This document shows, piece by piece, positions 26,345-35,485 of a DNA stretch of 64,000 nucleotides. Source of the stretch: Hoeflea sp. 108. Its GTDB lineage: Bacteria; Pseudomonadota; Alphaproteobacteria; Rhizobiales; Rhizobiaceae. The stretch covers positions 2,172,839-2,236,838 of the forward strand of contig NZ_KB890024.1 in assembly GCF_000372965.1 (NCBI RefSeq), given 5' to 3'. The translations under genes were made by a program, and so were the position numbers. Position 1 is the stretch's first letter. Each line of letters starts with the position of its first letter. The notes under the pieces were generated by a model. It was not told the origin of the DNA, did not search any database, and saw only the letters and a program-made list of their open reading frames with translations.

Positions 26345-26922
26345 TGTCGCGCTCGAGACTTTTGATCGCTGCCGTGGTGCTGGCGCTTGCGCAGATCGGG
26401 TTCCTGTCCTGGATGATAGCCGGACGAGCCGCCATCCTGCGCGACGGCAAGGAAGTGCTACTCAAGGTAGAGCCGGTCGACCCGCGCGACCTTCTGCGCG
26501 GAGACTATGTACGCCTCGGCTACGAGATTTCCCGCATCCCCGTGGAAATGATCGAAAACCTGCAGCAGGGCGAAACGACGACAGCGGAAGGGCCGATCGT
26601 CGTGCGTCTGAAAAAGGACGCTGACGGCTTTTGGCGTGTAAAATCTGCCTGGTTCGGCACCGACTCGACGATTGTTGGCCCGGATGAAGCCGACATAGTC
26701 GGCCAGGTTTCAGGCGGCTGGAGCACCGAGCCCGGCTCGACCATAGGCGTCGACTACGGCATCGAGCGCTTCTACGTGCCCGAGGGCGAGGGGCGCCCCA
26801 TCGAGCAGGACATCCGCACCCGCAGCTTCGGCATCAAGGTGGCGCTGTCAAAGGACGGCAGCGCGCAGATCAAAGCCTTGATGGACGGAGACAAGATGCT
26901 CTTCGAGGAACCGCTTTATTGA
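26341..26922 (+). CDS. GDYXXLXY domain-containing protein
   Basis: A 193-residue protein with an N-terminal membrane anchor (residues 6-25) and the family motif LLRGDYVRLGYE near residue 57; ERFYVPEGEG lies further on. It is predicted to face the periplasm. The function of the family is unknown, but it is regularly paired with DUF2157 proteins, as here. A decayed partial copy occurs at 28297-28501, after the next gene. Confidence 0.87.
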   Translation: MMSRSRLLIAAVVLALAQIGFLSWMIAGRAAILRDGKEVLLKVEPVDPRDLLRGDYVRLGYEISRIPVEMIENLQQGETTTAEGPIVVRLKKDADGFWRVKSAWFGTDSTIVGPDEADIVGQVSGGWSTEPGSTIGVDYGIERFYVPEGEGRPIEQDIRTRSFGIKVALSKDGSAQIKALMDGDKMLFEEPLY

Positions 26923-27007
26923 CTTGTTCCCTTCCTGATATCGGGGATGTGTGAAATAACGGGATGAAATCGGCCTCTGTCAGCTTTGCCAAAGAAGTCT
27001 GCATAGA

Positions 27008-28285
27008 ATGAAGATTGCTATTGTTGCAGAGCACGCTTCGGCCCGTTTCGGCGGTGAGGCCATTCTGCCGTTGCAGTATTTCCGCATCCTGCGTGACAGA
27101 AATTACGACGTCTGGCTTGTTGTTCATGAGCGGACGCGCGAAGAGCTTGAAGGTCTCTTCGGCAATGATCCGCGGGTGATATTCACACCGGACACGCCGC
27201 TAATCCGTCTTCTCTGGCGTCTTGGGGCCTTTCTTCCGCAGCGCGTGGCCAATTTTTCGACGGGCTACCTGATGCGGTTGCTGACGCAGCGACGTCAGGT
27301 CAAGGAAGCGCGCCGTCTGGTTCGGGAAGAAGGCGTGCAGATCGTGCACCAGCCGATTCCTGTTTCTCCGCGCGAGCCGTCGATGCTCTTTCGCCTGGGA
27401 GCGCCGGTCGTCGTTGGGCCCCTGAATGGCGGCATGGAGTTTCCGTCGGGGTTCCGTGATCGCAGTTCCGTGCTTGAGGACTATGCCGTAGCCGCGGCGC
27501 GGGCGATGACCAATGTGATGAACCGGCTTATCCCCGGCAAGCGCCAGGCGAGCGTGGTCATGGTCGCCAACAAGCGTAGTCGCATGGCGTTGCCGGCAGG
27601 CCTCGGTGGCAAGGTCATCGAGATCTGCGAGAATGGCGTGGACTTTTCCCTATGGGGCGGGGCCACTGGGCAAAATCACCAGTCGGGGCCTACGCATACA
27701 CGGTTCGTTTTCACCGGGCGTCTTGTCGACTGGAAGGCCGTTGATCTCCTGTTGCAGGCGTTTGCGCGGGCCAAAGAGCTTGCGCCCATGAGCTTGCTGG
27801 TCATGGGCGATGGGGACGCTCGCGAGCGGCTGGAAAAGCTTGCTGGCGAGCTTGACCTGCTTTCCTCGGAGGAGGGGGTGGGCAAGGTGCGTTTCGCCGG
27901 ATGGCTCAGCCAGAAGGAATGCGCCGACGCTCTGGCCGCTCGAGACGCTCTGGTGCTTCCCAGTCTCTATGAATGCGGAGGAGCCGTGGTCCTGGAAGCG
28001 ATGGCGCTTTCCAAGCCGGTGATCGCGACTGCCTGGGGAGGGCCGCTGGACTATCTCAACGCGGAGTGCGGCATACTTGTGCCGCCGCTTTCCCCCGATG
28101 CGTTGATCGACGGCCTGTCGGAGGCGTTGCGGAAACTCGCCAGTTCGCCCGAACTCAGGGTTTCAATGGGGCAGGCGGCACAGCTTCGCGTGCGCGCCGA
28201 GTTCGATTGGGAACGCAAGGTGGACGCCGTGCTGGACGTCTATGCTTCAGCGTTGCGAAGCGAAGGCGGCGCTGCCCCATTGTGA
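27008..28285 (+). CDS. Glycosyltransferase family 4 protein
   Basis: A 425-residue GT-B fold glycosyltransferase. The N-terminal half has KIAIVAEHASARFGGEA; the C-terminal half has the GT4 donor site FVFTGRLVDWKAVDLLLQAF and the EX7E-like YECGGAVVLEAMALSKPVIA. It probably adds sugar to a surface polysaccharide or lipid carrier. It separates an intact GDYXXLXY gene from a truncated copy, so it appears to have been inserted or trapped between duplicates. Confidence 0.85.
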   Translation: MKIAIVAEHASARFGGEAILPLQYFRILRDRNYDVWLVVHERTREELEGLFGNDPRVIFTPDTPLIRLLWRLGAFLPQRVANFSTGYLMRLLTQRRQVKEARRLVREEGVQIVHQPIPVSPREPSMLFRLGAPVVVGPLNGGMEFPSGFRDRSSVLEDYAVAAARAMTNVMNRLIPGKRQASVVMVANKRSRMALPAGLGGKVIEICENGVDFSLWGGATGQNHQSGPTHTRFVFTGRLVDWKAVDLLLQAFARAKELAPMSLLVMGDGDARERLEKLAGELDLLSSEEGVGKVRFAGWLSQKECADALAARDALVLPSLYECGGAVVLEAMALSKPVIATAWGGPLDYLNAECGILVPPLSPDALIDGLSEALRKLASSPELRVSMGQAAQLRVRAEFDWERKVDAVLDVYASALRSEGGAAPL

Positions 28286-28296
28286 ATGGATCGAGC

Positions 28297-28501
28297 GGAT
28301 CTATTCCGCTACCTCTTGCGCGGTGACCATGTCCGGCTCGGCACCGAGCGCTTTTACGTGCCCCAAGGCGAGGGACACCCCATCGATCAGGACAGGCGCA
28401 CCCACAGCTTTGATATCACGGCGGCGCCGTCAAACGACGGCAGTACGCAGATCAAGACTTTAAGGCACGGCGACAAGGCACTGTGCGAGGCGCTGTGCTA
28501 G
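28297..28501 (+). pseudogene. Decayed partial copy of the GDYXXLXY gene
   Basis: The translation reads LLRGDHVRLGTERFYVPQGEG.. and continues to the end as a relative of the intact gene at 26341 (DKALCEALC* against DKMLFEEPLY*). The N-terminal membrane segment is missing. The middle of the protein is deleted, joining LRGD.VRLG directly to ERFYVP. The GDY tyrosine is changed to histidine. No start codon or ribosome binding site supports expression. Confidence 0.8.
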
Positions 28502-28504
28502 CGG

Positions 28505-30082
28505 TCACCACGGCACGTGCAGCACTTCGACCTTGGGCAGGCCGATTGGGACGATACCAAGGTCCTTGGCGAGCGCAGCAAACCCCTCTGTCTCGATGAG
28601 GAATTTGTAGGGAACCTCCGGAAAAATGAGGCCGCCGCGGTGGAGCGCGGCGTCGACCAGCAGCATGGCGCCGCCGACGCCGTCGAGCTTCACGCTGTCG
28701 ACATTGCGCAGGTCGCTGAGATAGAGGCGACGGCTGTCGCTGACGCGGGGCTGATAGAGACCATTCCGCATCGAGCGGTAGTAGCGATGGTCATGCTGCT
28801 CTCTCACGGACACGAAGCTGTTGAGATCGAAGCTCCCCCTGCCGAGCGAAGTTGTACAGTTGGGGGCGACGATGCGACCGCCGGCCGTTGTCAGCGTTTC
28901 GATGATATCCGCCGAATAGCGCCACACGTCGATGTCCATCCACAGCGCCCAGTCGTCGCTGGCGTCGAGGCCGTGCTGGATAAGGTGGTTGCGAACGGCG
29001 GCAATGCCGGCGCGGCGGGCACGTTGGAACTTCGGCTTCCAGCGCAGGCTGCGATCGAGCTTGATTCCCACGGATTTGCGCAACAGAACTACGTCCCGAT
29101 ACTGCTGTTTCAGGGGAAGGGTGGCGGCCACCAGCCTCTCCCAACTTCCGTCCAGGCTGTCTCCTTCGCAGAACACGAGCTTGATCCGGTCCTTGCCGTG
29201 CTCGAGCCGTTGCAGCGCAGCGATGAAGGGTTCGATGTGATCGGCGGCATCACGCAGGGGCACGAGGATCGCGATATTGGCGCCGGTGGGCGGAGTAGCC
29301 TGCAGCGCTGCCTTGTCGACGGAGGCTTGCGCCAGGGCCGCGTCCAACTGGCCTCCTTTGGTCAGGAGGTGCCGGCCTTTGTAGAAACTACGTCGAACAA
29401 GCGACCAGATCGAAGGTTTCTTGTCTCGAGTCCACCAGGTGCCCGCCCAGTGATGCACGGAAAGCGTCGGTGAAATGGCTCCGCTTTCGACCGTGCCTGC
29501 GCCGTCGCGATCAAGCGGCGAAAACAGCGAGCTTGGGTGGATCGCGAAAGCGCTCTGGTCGGGAAAACTGAGCTGCGCTGCGGTGAGCAGGCAAGGGCCG
29601 GTGGAATCAAGCACCTCCTGCGCGTCTCGATTGGCTGGCAGTTGCTCGACCAGGTGTGCCCAGAATGGATGCCTGGGCGGGCTGGCCATCGTCCCGTTGA
29701 ACAGCAGGTAAGGCAGGTTGCGAAACCCGATTTGGTCCTGCGCGTGAACATCGGGCTCCTTGCAGAGGACGATGCGGTCCTCGCCGAGCAGATCGTCGAA
29801 AGGGCGAATGCATTCACAATCGAGGTCGGCATACACGCCGCCGAAGTGGTGCAGCAGCATGTAGCGGGCGGCGTCCGCCCGCTGAACGCCGCTCGGATAT
29901 GAGCAATAGGTCGAAAGAAGATGCGGATAGTGTTGGGCCACGAAATCCAGGAGCATCCGGTCGCTCCAGAGAATTTGCTGCCATCCGGGATTATGTTTGC
30001 CCCAGCTTTTCGACCATTTTGCAAATCTATCGGGGATCGCACCTGTCTTCCACGTTTGGTGAAGAAGTTTGGGGATCGCCAT
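28505..30082 (-). CDS. Bifunctional glycosyltransferase: OCH1-like (GT32) plus Anp1-like (GT62) domains
   Basis: A 525-residue protein with two GT-A-like domains. Residues 1-220 resemble GT32 alpha-mannosyltransferases: KLLHQTWKTG at the start and the DXD motif in GGVYADLDCE (D86, D88). Residues 268-525 resemble the yeast Anp1/GT62 family, with AILVPLRDAADHI, ALWMDIDVWRY (D383, D385) and RIVAPNCTTS. Probable role: sequential sugar transfer to a surface glycan. It is 86 bases downstream of another glycosyltransferase on the same strand. Confidence 0.75.
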   Translation of the reverse strand: MAIPKLLHQTWKTGAIPDRFAKWSKSWGKHNPGWQQILWSDRMLLDFVAQHYPHLLSTYCSYPSGVQRADAARYMLLHHFGGVYADLDCECIRPFDDLLGEDRIVLCKEPDVHAQDQIGFRNLPYLLFNGTMASPPRHPFWAHLVEQLPANRDAQEVLDSTGPCLLTAAQLSFPDQSAFAIHPSSLFSPLDRDGAGTVESGAISPTLSVHHWAGTWWTRDKKPSIWSLVRRSFYKGRHLLTKGGQLDAALAQASVDKAALQATPPTGANIAILVPLRDAADHIEPFIAALQRLEHGKDRIKLVFCEGDSLDGSWERLVAATLPLKQQYRDVVLLRKSVGIKLDRSLRWKPKFQRARRAGIAAVRNHLIQHGLDASDDWALWMDIDVWRYSADIIETLTTAGGRIVAPNCTTSLGRGSFDLNSFVSVREQHDHRYYRSMRNGLYQPRVSDSRRLYLSDLRNVDSVKLDGVGGAMLLVDAALHRGGLIFPEVPYKFLIETEGFAALAKDLGIVPIGLPKVEVLHVPW

Positions 30083-30168
30083 GCAATGCCAATCAATTTC
30101 AATGCTCTACGGTTCGCGCTTACTTGGCATCGAAAGCGAGAGCTAATCAAGTGACATGGATTGAATGG

Positions 30169-31389
30169 CTATCCGAGGCTCGCCCGAATGGCCATTTCGA
30201 TCGCCTTGGGGCTGAACCGCTGCTCGACGGTTTTCCTTGCCCGAAGTCGGCGGCGCTGGCGCTCATCATTATCGATGCATAAGGAGACGGCACGGGCAAC
30301 CAGCTCGTCGTCTGTTTCGCCAAAGTCGATGTCGAGGCCGTCGATCAGGTCGAGACCTTCCGCAGCAAGGCGCGTGGCGACCACCGGTAGTCCCCACGCC
30401 ATCGCTTCCAAGATCTTGAGCCTGGTGCCGCCACCACTGGTCAAAGGCACAATAGTCATATGGGAATTGCGGTAGAACTCGTTCAGGCTTTCGGGGCTGG
30501 CGACAAGTTCGACGTCGGGCAGCTTGGCAAGGTCGGTGAGGCTTTGATGCGGCGCCCGGCCGGCAATGACGAGGTGCGCGCCGCCCAATGCTTCACGTAG
30601 GCCAGGGAGAATCCTGGTGGCCAGCCTCTGGGCAGCATCGATATTCGGCCGATAGTTGAGATGCCCTACGAACAGGACCGTCGGCTTGCCGTCGATCCGC
30701 GGCGGCTGCTCAGGCAACTTGTCCGGAATGTCCTCGAAGCGAGGAATGCCGTTCGGCACGACGTCGGCCGTCGTCCTGCCATTCGACAGTGCCCGCAGTC
30801 GCTCGCGATCTTGATCGGAGCAGACCCAGACCTTGTCCACGAGTGGGAGGGCGTCGAGCTCCATCTCCCGTAGCCGGCGCGGATTGCGCCCCTTTTTGGA
30901 CAGCAATGCCATGAGCCAACCGGTCTTGCCGGTTACCTGGCGAGAAACATCGGATTCGATGTTGTGCATGTCCAGCACCAGCTTTGCCGGAAGCGGCCGA
31001 AGATGTTTGAGCAGAGCGAAGAGCGAAATGCCCTCGACCACGATGGTTTCTGGTCTCAAGGCACGGATTTCCTTGAGCAGCCGCTCCAGCGCAATCTTGG
31101 AAATCCGGCTGTCTAGCGGTGTCCGGCGCTTGGCAATACGTGGTCCGGCTTTATTTTCCGTTGTGCTGGCGAGCCCAATTGCCCTGATGCGCGGGATCTC
31201 AGGCGATGACGGCGACACGTGTTCGTAGATGGAAGCGAGTAGCACGTCCCCACGGCTCGCCAGTGCGCGGGCATTTTGCCAGTTGCGCAGGTCGCCGCCC
31301 GAGATCGGCGGCCAGGCAGGGTCGGCGGTGATGACGATGCTGCGCGATCCGCTGTCAAAGGGGCGGTCGGCGGTAGCGTTGGCGGTCAT
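30169..31389 (-). CDS. Glycosyltransferase family 4 protein
   Basis: A 406-residue GT-B glycosyltransferase. The acceptor half contains VLDMHNIESDVSRQ, and the donor half VLFVGHLNYRPNIDAAQRL and TSGGGTRLKILEAMAWGLPVVAT. The start at 31389 is used because the upstream open frame runs into tRNA-Leu. It is followed on the same strand by the two-domain transferase, suggesting a small glycan operon. Confidence 0.85.
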   Translation of the reverse strand: MTANATADRPFDSGSRSIVITADPAWPPISGGDLRNWQNARALASRGDVLLASIYEHVSPSSPEIPRIRAIGLASTTENKAGPRIAKRRTPLDSRISKIALERLLKEIRALRPETIVVEGISLFALLKHLRPLPAKLVLDMHNIESDVSRQVTGKTGWLMALLSKKGRNPRRLREMELDALPLVDKVWVCSDQDRERLRALSNGRTTADVVPNGIPRFEDIPDKLPEQPPRIDGKPTVLFVGHLNYRPNIDAAQRLATRILPGLREALGGAHLVIAGRAPHQSLTDLAKLPDVELVASPESLNEFYRNSHMTIVPLTSGGGTRLKILEAMAWGLPVVATRLAAEGLDLIDGLDIDFGETDDELVARAVSLCIDNDERQRRRLRARKTVEQRFSPKAIEMAIRASLG

Positions 31390-31456
31390 TGGTGTCACTT
31401 CGTGCACGGCTGGCAACTCTCTACAAGAGATTTTCAGTCCGCCGGGCAGGGCGACA

Positions 31457-31541
31457 TGGTGCGGATGATAGGAGTCGAACCTACACGCCTCTCGGCACTG
31501 GAACCTAAATCCAGGGCGTCTACCAGTTCCGCCACATCCGC
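31457..31541 (-). tRNA. tRNA-Leu (TAG anticodon)
   Basis: Minus-strand cloverleaf of 85 bases with the encoded CCA end. The acceptor GCGGATG pairs with CATCCGC; the anticodon loop TTTAGGT sits in a TGGA/TCCA stem and gives anticodon TAG; a long variable arm (GTGCCGAGAGGCGTG region) marks a class II tRNA; the T arm is TAGGTTCGACTCCTA. Confidence 0.95.
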
Positions 31542-31882
31542 ATCTGCCCGCCAATCCCATGTCGCCATCATTCTGTCAATCTCGGCATCGAAATGAGCGG
31601 AACCGGGAGAAACGGCGAAGATGGTTGAAAAATCACCCCGCCTGTGACAAAAGGCCTGTCGAATATGACGGGACGCGAAAACCCGCTCTCGAAAGACGCG
31701 ATAAGAAGTAGTAAAAACAAAAGCTTATCGGGGCCTTCGGAGAGTGTCGGCACAACCGGGCCGCAAGTGGCGGAAACCGGGGCCGATTTGCGAACTTGAA
31801 GCCATCCCCGGCAAACGAATTCCGGCAGGCAGAACGGCAGGACGCCGTGAGCCGCGCCTTACGTGAAAACAAAGGTTTGATG

Positions 31883-33343
31883 ATGCAGGTCACCGAAACG
31901 CTCAATTCCGGCCTCAAGCGCGAGATCAAGGTCACGGTCCCCGCTGGCGACATGGAAGCCCGCCTTGCGAAGCGGCTTTCGGATGCCAAGGACAAGGTCC
32001 GCATCAACGGCTTCCGTCCCGGCAAGGTGCCGATGCAGCACATGCGCAAGATGTACGGCAAGTCCTTCATGGCCGAAGTCGTCAACGAGATCCTGACCGA
32101 CTCGGCCCGCACGATCATTTCCGATCGTGGCGAGAAGGCTGCAATGCAGCCTGACGTGACGATGACCGAGGACGAGAAGGAAGCCGAGAAGATCCTCGCC
32201 GGCGGCGCCGACTTCGAATTCTCGCTGAGCTACGAAGTCATCCCCGCCATCGAGATCAAGGACTTCACCGACATCAAGGTGTCGCGTCCGGTGTACGACG
32301 TGCCGGAGGACGAGATCGAAGAGCAGGTCAAGCGCATTGCCGAGTCGGCACGCAGCTTCGAGACCAAGGCAGGCAAAGCCGCTGACGGTGACCGCGTCAC
32401 CATCGACTACGTCGGCAAGATCGACGGCGTTGCCTTCGACGGCGGCACGGGCGGTGACCAGCCGCTGGTGCTCGGCTCGAAGGAATTCATCCCGGGCTTC
32501 GAAGACCAGCTGGTCGGCGCCAAGGCTGGCGACGAGAAGCTTGTCACCGTGACCTTCCCTGAGAATTATCAGGCAGCTCATCTCGCCGGCAAGGAAGCCA
32601 CCTTCGACGTCACCGTCAAGGAAGTGGCAGCTCCCGGCGCGCTCGAGATCAACGACGAGACGGCCAAGAACCTCGGCCTCGAGTCGCTCGATAAGCTGCG
32701 CGAGATCGTCCGCGGTCAGCTCGAGAACCAGTTCGGCGCAATGACGCGTCAGAAGGTCAAGCGCCAGCTGCTCGACCAGCTCGACGGCACCTACAAGTTC
32801 GAGGCTCCCTCGAAGCTGATCGAAGCCGAGTTCAACAACATCTGGAACCAGGTCAGCCGTGACCTCGAGGCTGCCGGCCGCACCTTCGCCGACGAAGAGA
32901 CGACGGAAGAAGAGGCTCGCGCCGAATACCAGCGTCTGGCCGAGCGCCGCGTGCGCCTGGGTCTGGTTCTCGCCGAGATCGGCGAGAAGTCCGGCGTGAC
33001 GGTTTCCGACGAGGAACTGCAGCGCGGCCTGTTCGACACGGTTCGCCGCTATCCGGCCAGCCAGCAGCAGGAAGTGTTCGACTTCTACCGCAACAACCCG
33101 TCGGCGCTCGTCAACCTGCGCGCGCCGCTGTTCGAGGAGAAGGTCGTCGATCACCTGCTGTCGCAGATCTCCGTCACCGACAAGAAGGTGACCAAGGACG
33201 AGCTGCTCGCCGAGGACGAGGACGAAGGTTCCGAGAAGCCGGCCAAGAAGGCGTCGGCCAAGAAGGCTGAAAAGGCAGAGGGCGAAGAGCCCAAGAAGAA
33301 GGCCGCTCCGAAGAAGAAGGCCAAGGAAGGCGACGCCGAATAA
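31883..33343 (+). CDS. tig: Trigger factor (ribosome-bound chaperone)
   Basis: Peptidyl-prolyl isomerase chaperone acting at the ribosome exit tunnel. The N-terminal ribosome-binding domain has GFRPGKVP (residues 42-49); the FKBP-type domain begins near DGDRVTIDYVGKIDG (about 165); a helical C-terminal chaperone domain follows. The acidic/Lys-rich tail (last 50 residues) is common in rhizobia. The ATG at 31883 gives MQVTETLNSGLKREI, the usual N-terminus; an in-frame ATG directly precedes it. Confidence 0.95.
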   Translation: MQVTETLNSGLKREIKVTVPAGDMEARLAKRLSDAKDKVRINGFRPGKVPMQHMRKMYGKSFMAEVVNEILTDSARTIISDRGEKAAMQPDVTMTEDEKEAEKILAGGADFEFSLSYEVIPAIEIKDFTDIKVSRPVYDVPEDEIEEQVKRIAESARSFETKAGKAADGDRVTIDYVGKIDGVAFDGGTGGDQPLVLGSKEFIPGFEDQLVGAKAGDEKLVTVTFPENYQAAHLAGKEATFDVTVKEVAAPGALEINDETAKNLGLESLDKLREIVRGQLENQFGAMTRQKVKRQLLDQLDGTYKFEAPSKLIEAEFNNIWNQVSRDLEAAGRTFADEETTEEEARAEYQRLAERRVRLGLVLAEIGEKSGVTVSDEELQRGLFDTVRRYPASQQQEVFDFYRNNPSALVNLRAPLFEEKVVDHLLSQISVTDKKVTKDELLAEDEDEGSEKPAKKASAKKAEKAEGEEPKKKAAPKKKAKEGDAE

Positions 33344-33366
33344 GGCTGCGCTTCTTCGCAAGAACA

Positions 33367-33398
33367 AAAGGCCGTCGGGGCGACCCGGCGGCCTTTTT
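33367..33398 (+). terminator. Terminator after trigger factor
   Basis: GGCCGTCGGG pairs with CCCGGCGGCC around a short loop, preceded by AAAA and followed by TTTTT, 24 bases after the tig stop. It probably works in both directions, also serving the convergent LysR gene. Confidence 0.8.
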
Positions 33399-33427
33399 GC
33401 TGATACGTCCTCCGGTAACCCTGCCAG

Positions 33428-34318
33428 CTAGTCTGGTCGGGCAATGTTGGCGAAGGCTGCCAGCAACAGCTCCCGGAGGTGGCGCGCGGCAGACCCGAGT
33501 GGCGTGTCGATGCGCCACAGAAGATATGCCGTCAGGGCGGTCTCCGAGGTCGAGCCGAGCGCCGCCGCGGAGACGCGGACTAGCCGCCCGGACTTCAGGT
33601 CGTCTTCGACCATCCAGAGCGGCATGTTGCCCCAGCCGGTACAGGCGCGGATGAGCGCCAGCTTGGTGGCGAGGTCGCTTACCCGCCAGGTCCCCGGCGA
33701 CAACACGCCGAAATCCCGGCCGGCGGTCATCGGTGACGGGTCCGTGACGACGATCTGGATGTAATCGGCCAGTTGCTCTGCCGACCATTTGGCAGATTGT
33801 GAGGCGAGCGGATGGCAGGCGCCGCATACGGCAACGAATGGCGGCAGCGGTGCCAGATACTCGCATTCTATTGCATCGACGCGCGACGCATCGCTTGTGA
33901 CGGCGAGCGTGCATTCGTTCTGGACGAGGGCATGCAGCGCCGAGGCAAGCGGCAGGGTTTTCACTGATACCCCCACTGACGGGTAGCGCTGGCGCAACGC
34001 TTCGAGCACTGCCGCAAGCCGTGGCAGAGGCACAAGCGGGTCGACTGCAACCGACAACGACAACTCCAGCCCTTTTCCAAGTCCGCGGGCGCGGGCGCGC
34101 ATGGCGTCGACCTTGACGAGGATGGCGCGCGCGTCGGCGAGCAGGACGCGCCCCTGTTCGGTTAGCTCTGGCTTACGATTGCTGCGGTCAAACAGCTTGA
34201 TCTGCAACTCCGCCTCAAGGTTGGCAATGGCGTGGCTGACGGCAGACTGCACACGCGACAGCTTGACGGCACCGGCGCGGAAGCTGCCGCTTTCGACAAC
34301 GGCGACGAAGGTGCGCAT
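33428..34318 (-). CDS. LysR family transcriptional regulator
   Basis: A 296-residue LysR regulator. The winged-helix DNA-binding domain starts almost at residue 1 (MRTFVAVVESGSFRAGAVKLSRVQSAVS..), then a periplasmic-binding-like effector domain. The frame continues upstream to a stop 21 codons before the ATG with no better start codon, so the N-terminus is about six residues shorter than usual. It is divergent from the DUF6506-like gene at 34442, its likely target. Confidence 0.88.
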   Translation of the reverse strand: MRTFVAVVESGSFRAGAVKLSRVQSAVSHAIANLEAELQIKLFDRSNRKPELTEQGRVLLADARAILVKVDAMRARARGLGKGLELSLSVAVDPLVPLPRLAAVLEALRQRYPSVGVSVKTLPLASALHALVQNECTLAVTSDASRVDAIECEYLAPLPPFVAVCGACHPLASQSAKWSAEQLADYIQIVVTDPSPMTAGRDFGVLSPGTWRVSDLATKLALIRACTGWGNMPLWMVEDDLKSGRLVRVSAAALGSTSETALTAYLLWRIDTPLGSAARHLRELLLAAFANIARPD

Positions 34319-34398
34319 CTGGTCAAGCGTGAGGCTGCAAGCATCGGGGTTCGATTTCTTCGATCGGTTTCGTCTGAATTATACAGCTCCCATGCATC

Positions 34399-34410
34399 GG
34401 TTGCGCAACC
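34399..34410. promoter_or_regulatory. Palindrome in the LysR/DUF6506 intergenic region
   Basis: GGTTGCGCAACC is a perfect 12-base palindrome in the 123-base divergent intergenic region, 32 bases before the DUF6506-type gene. LysR proteins usually bind such dyads (T-N11-A type), so this may be the operator. Confidence 0.45.
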
Positions 34411-34441
34411 ATATTCCTCCTGCAATCACGAGGAATGAACG

Positions 34442-35053
34442 ATGAAGACCATCGACAAGGCACTGATCTACGAAGCCGAACGCGCGGACGCCAGGAGGGA
34501 CCGGATCGTCCGCGAGCACCCAAGCGGTCGTCTGACAATCGTTCCTATTGGTGCCTCAAGCGAGGTCATTAGCGTTGCCCGCGAACTTGCGTCTCAGGGC
34601 GTCAGGCTGATCGAACTGTGCGGCGGCATATCGCCGTCCTGGCGGCCCAGGGTCGAGGCGGTCGTCGGCGAAGGGGTAAAGGTCAGTTCCGTTGCCTTCG
34701 GCATTGAATCTCTGCCGGCCGCCGCGGCCTACAACGAGGCGTATCTGAAGGGCGTGCCGCCTAGGGCCGCTTTCATTATCCTCCAGCCGGGAGCGAACGC
34801 GGTGCGCGACCGCTTCGTGCAGGCATTTCCCCCGCTCGAGACGACATTCGTACCCGTTCCCGACGAGGCTACGGGGGCAGATGTGGCAGCGGAACTTGTT
34901 GCTGCAGGTTATGGCCTGATCGAACTCTATGGCGGCTTCACCTCGGCCGGCGCGGGCCGCATCATCGAGGTGGTCGACGGGCGCGCGCCTGTCGGTATCG
35001 GTGGTTTCACACTGGATCAGCTGGAGCGTTATGCGCCGCGCGCCGAGGCCTGA
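34442..35053 (+). CDS. Tandem-duplicated DUF6506-like protein
   Basis: A 203-residue protein made of two related halves of about 95 residues. Each half has a strand, a block ending in (V/L)A.ELA..G..LIEL.GG and a closing VGxG-like segment: LIELCGGISP in the first half and LIELYGGFTS in the second. DUF6506 proteins normally have one unit. The function is unknown. GAGG lies about 9 bases upstream of the ATG. It is divergent from the LysR gene and ends 16 bases before the radC remnant. Confidence 0.7.
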   Translation: MKTIDKALIYEAERADARRDRIVREHPSGRLTIVPIGASSEVISVARELASQGVRLIELCGGISPSWRPRVEAVVGEGVKVSSVAFGIESLPAAAAYNEAYLKGVPPRAAFIILQPGANAVRDRFVQAFPPLETTFVPVPDEATGADVAAELVAAGYGLIELYGGFTSAGAGRIIEVVDGRAPVGIGGFTLDQLERYAPRAEA

Positions 35054-35069
35054 GCCGCGTCTGACGGCG

Positions 35070-35230
35070 TCAGATCAGCAGCAGCCCCTTCATGCTGGCA
35101 TAGCCTTTGCGGCCGATGATGATGTGGTCGTGCACCATGATGCCGAGCGGCTTGGCCGTCTCGACAATGGTCTTGGTCATGTCGATGTCGGCGCGAGACG
35201 GGGCGGGATCGCCGGAGGGATGGTTGTGGA
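35070..35230 (-). pseudogene. radC: 3' end of radC, cut off by the island
   Basis: Minus-strand frame without a start: it encodes HNHPSGDPAPSRADID.. and continues to the RadC end YASMKGLLLI*. HNHPSGDP with the later aspartate is the JAMM metal-binding motif of RadC. It matches the missing C-terminus of the fragment at 50718-51335 in frame: joined at the shared octamer, the two give a 256-residue RadC. Separation by 15.5 kb is due to the island. Confidence 0.93.
35217..35230. repeat. Left attachment site of the island (attL)
   Basis: GGGATGGTTGTGGA here and GGGATTGTTGTGGA at 50712-50725 differ at one base; the exact shared core is GTTGTGGA (35223-35230). RadC coding continues to the left of it and island sequence starts to the right. 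A short imperfect core is typical of large serine recombinases. Confidence 0.85.
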
Positions 35231-35485
35231 TCTATCGTGGTATTCAAAAATCATTATATTAATCAATATGTTAAAGCTCGACCCGGTGGGAGTGGAGCCG
35301 TTAATTGGGGTATGTAATTCGCCTCGATTAATCGAAATTCCGGTACGCACCGGCCGGTCCCGCAAGGGCCCGGACTTACACGCTGACGCATGACTTTTTT
35401 GGCCCATTGCCACGGCACGAACAAGGGCTGACCTCCGATAGGCCTGCTGACCGTGGTCGTCACGTTTCGGAAGCCAGCCCCCATC
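35231..35485. other. Left end of the island, non-coding
   Basis: About 255 bases without a supportable gene. The first 60 bases are AT-rich (ATCATTATATTAATC and similar) beside attL and may hold recombinase or directionality-factor sites. A 73-codon minus-strand frame (35263-35484) lacks any family likeness or clear ribosome binding site. Confidence 0.5.

Noticed and set aside
31457..31541. tRNA-Leu considered as an integration site for the glycosyltransferase block
   Set aside because: No second copy of its 3' end and no integrase gene were seen near it.
35263..35484. 73-codon minus-strand frame at the left end of the island
   Set aside because: It shows no family likeness or clear start site; it is kept as non-coding end sequence.
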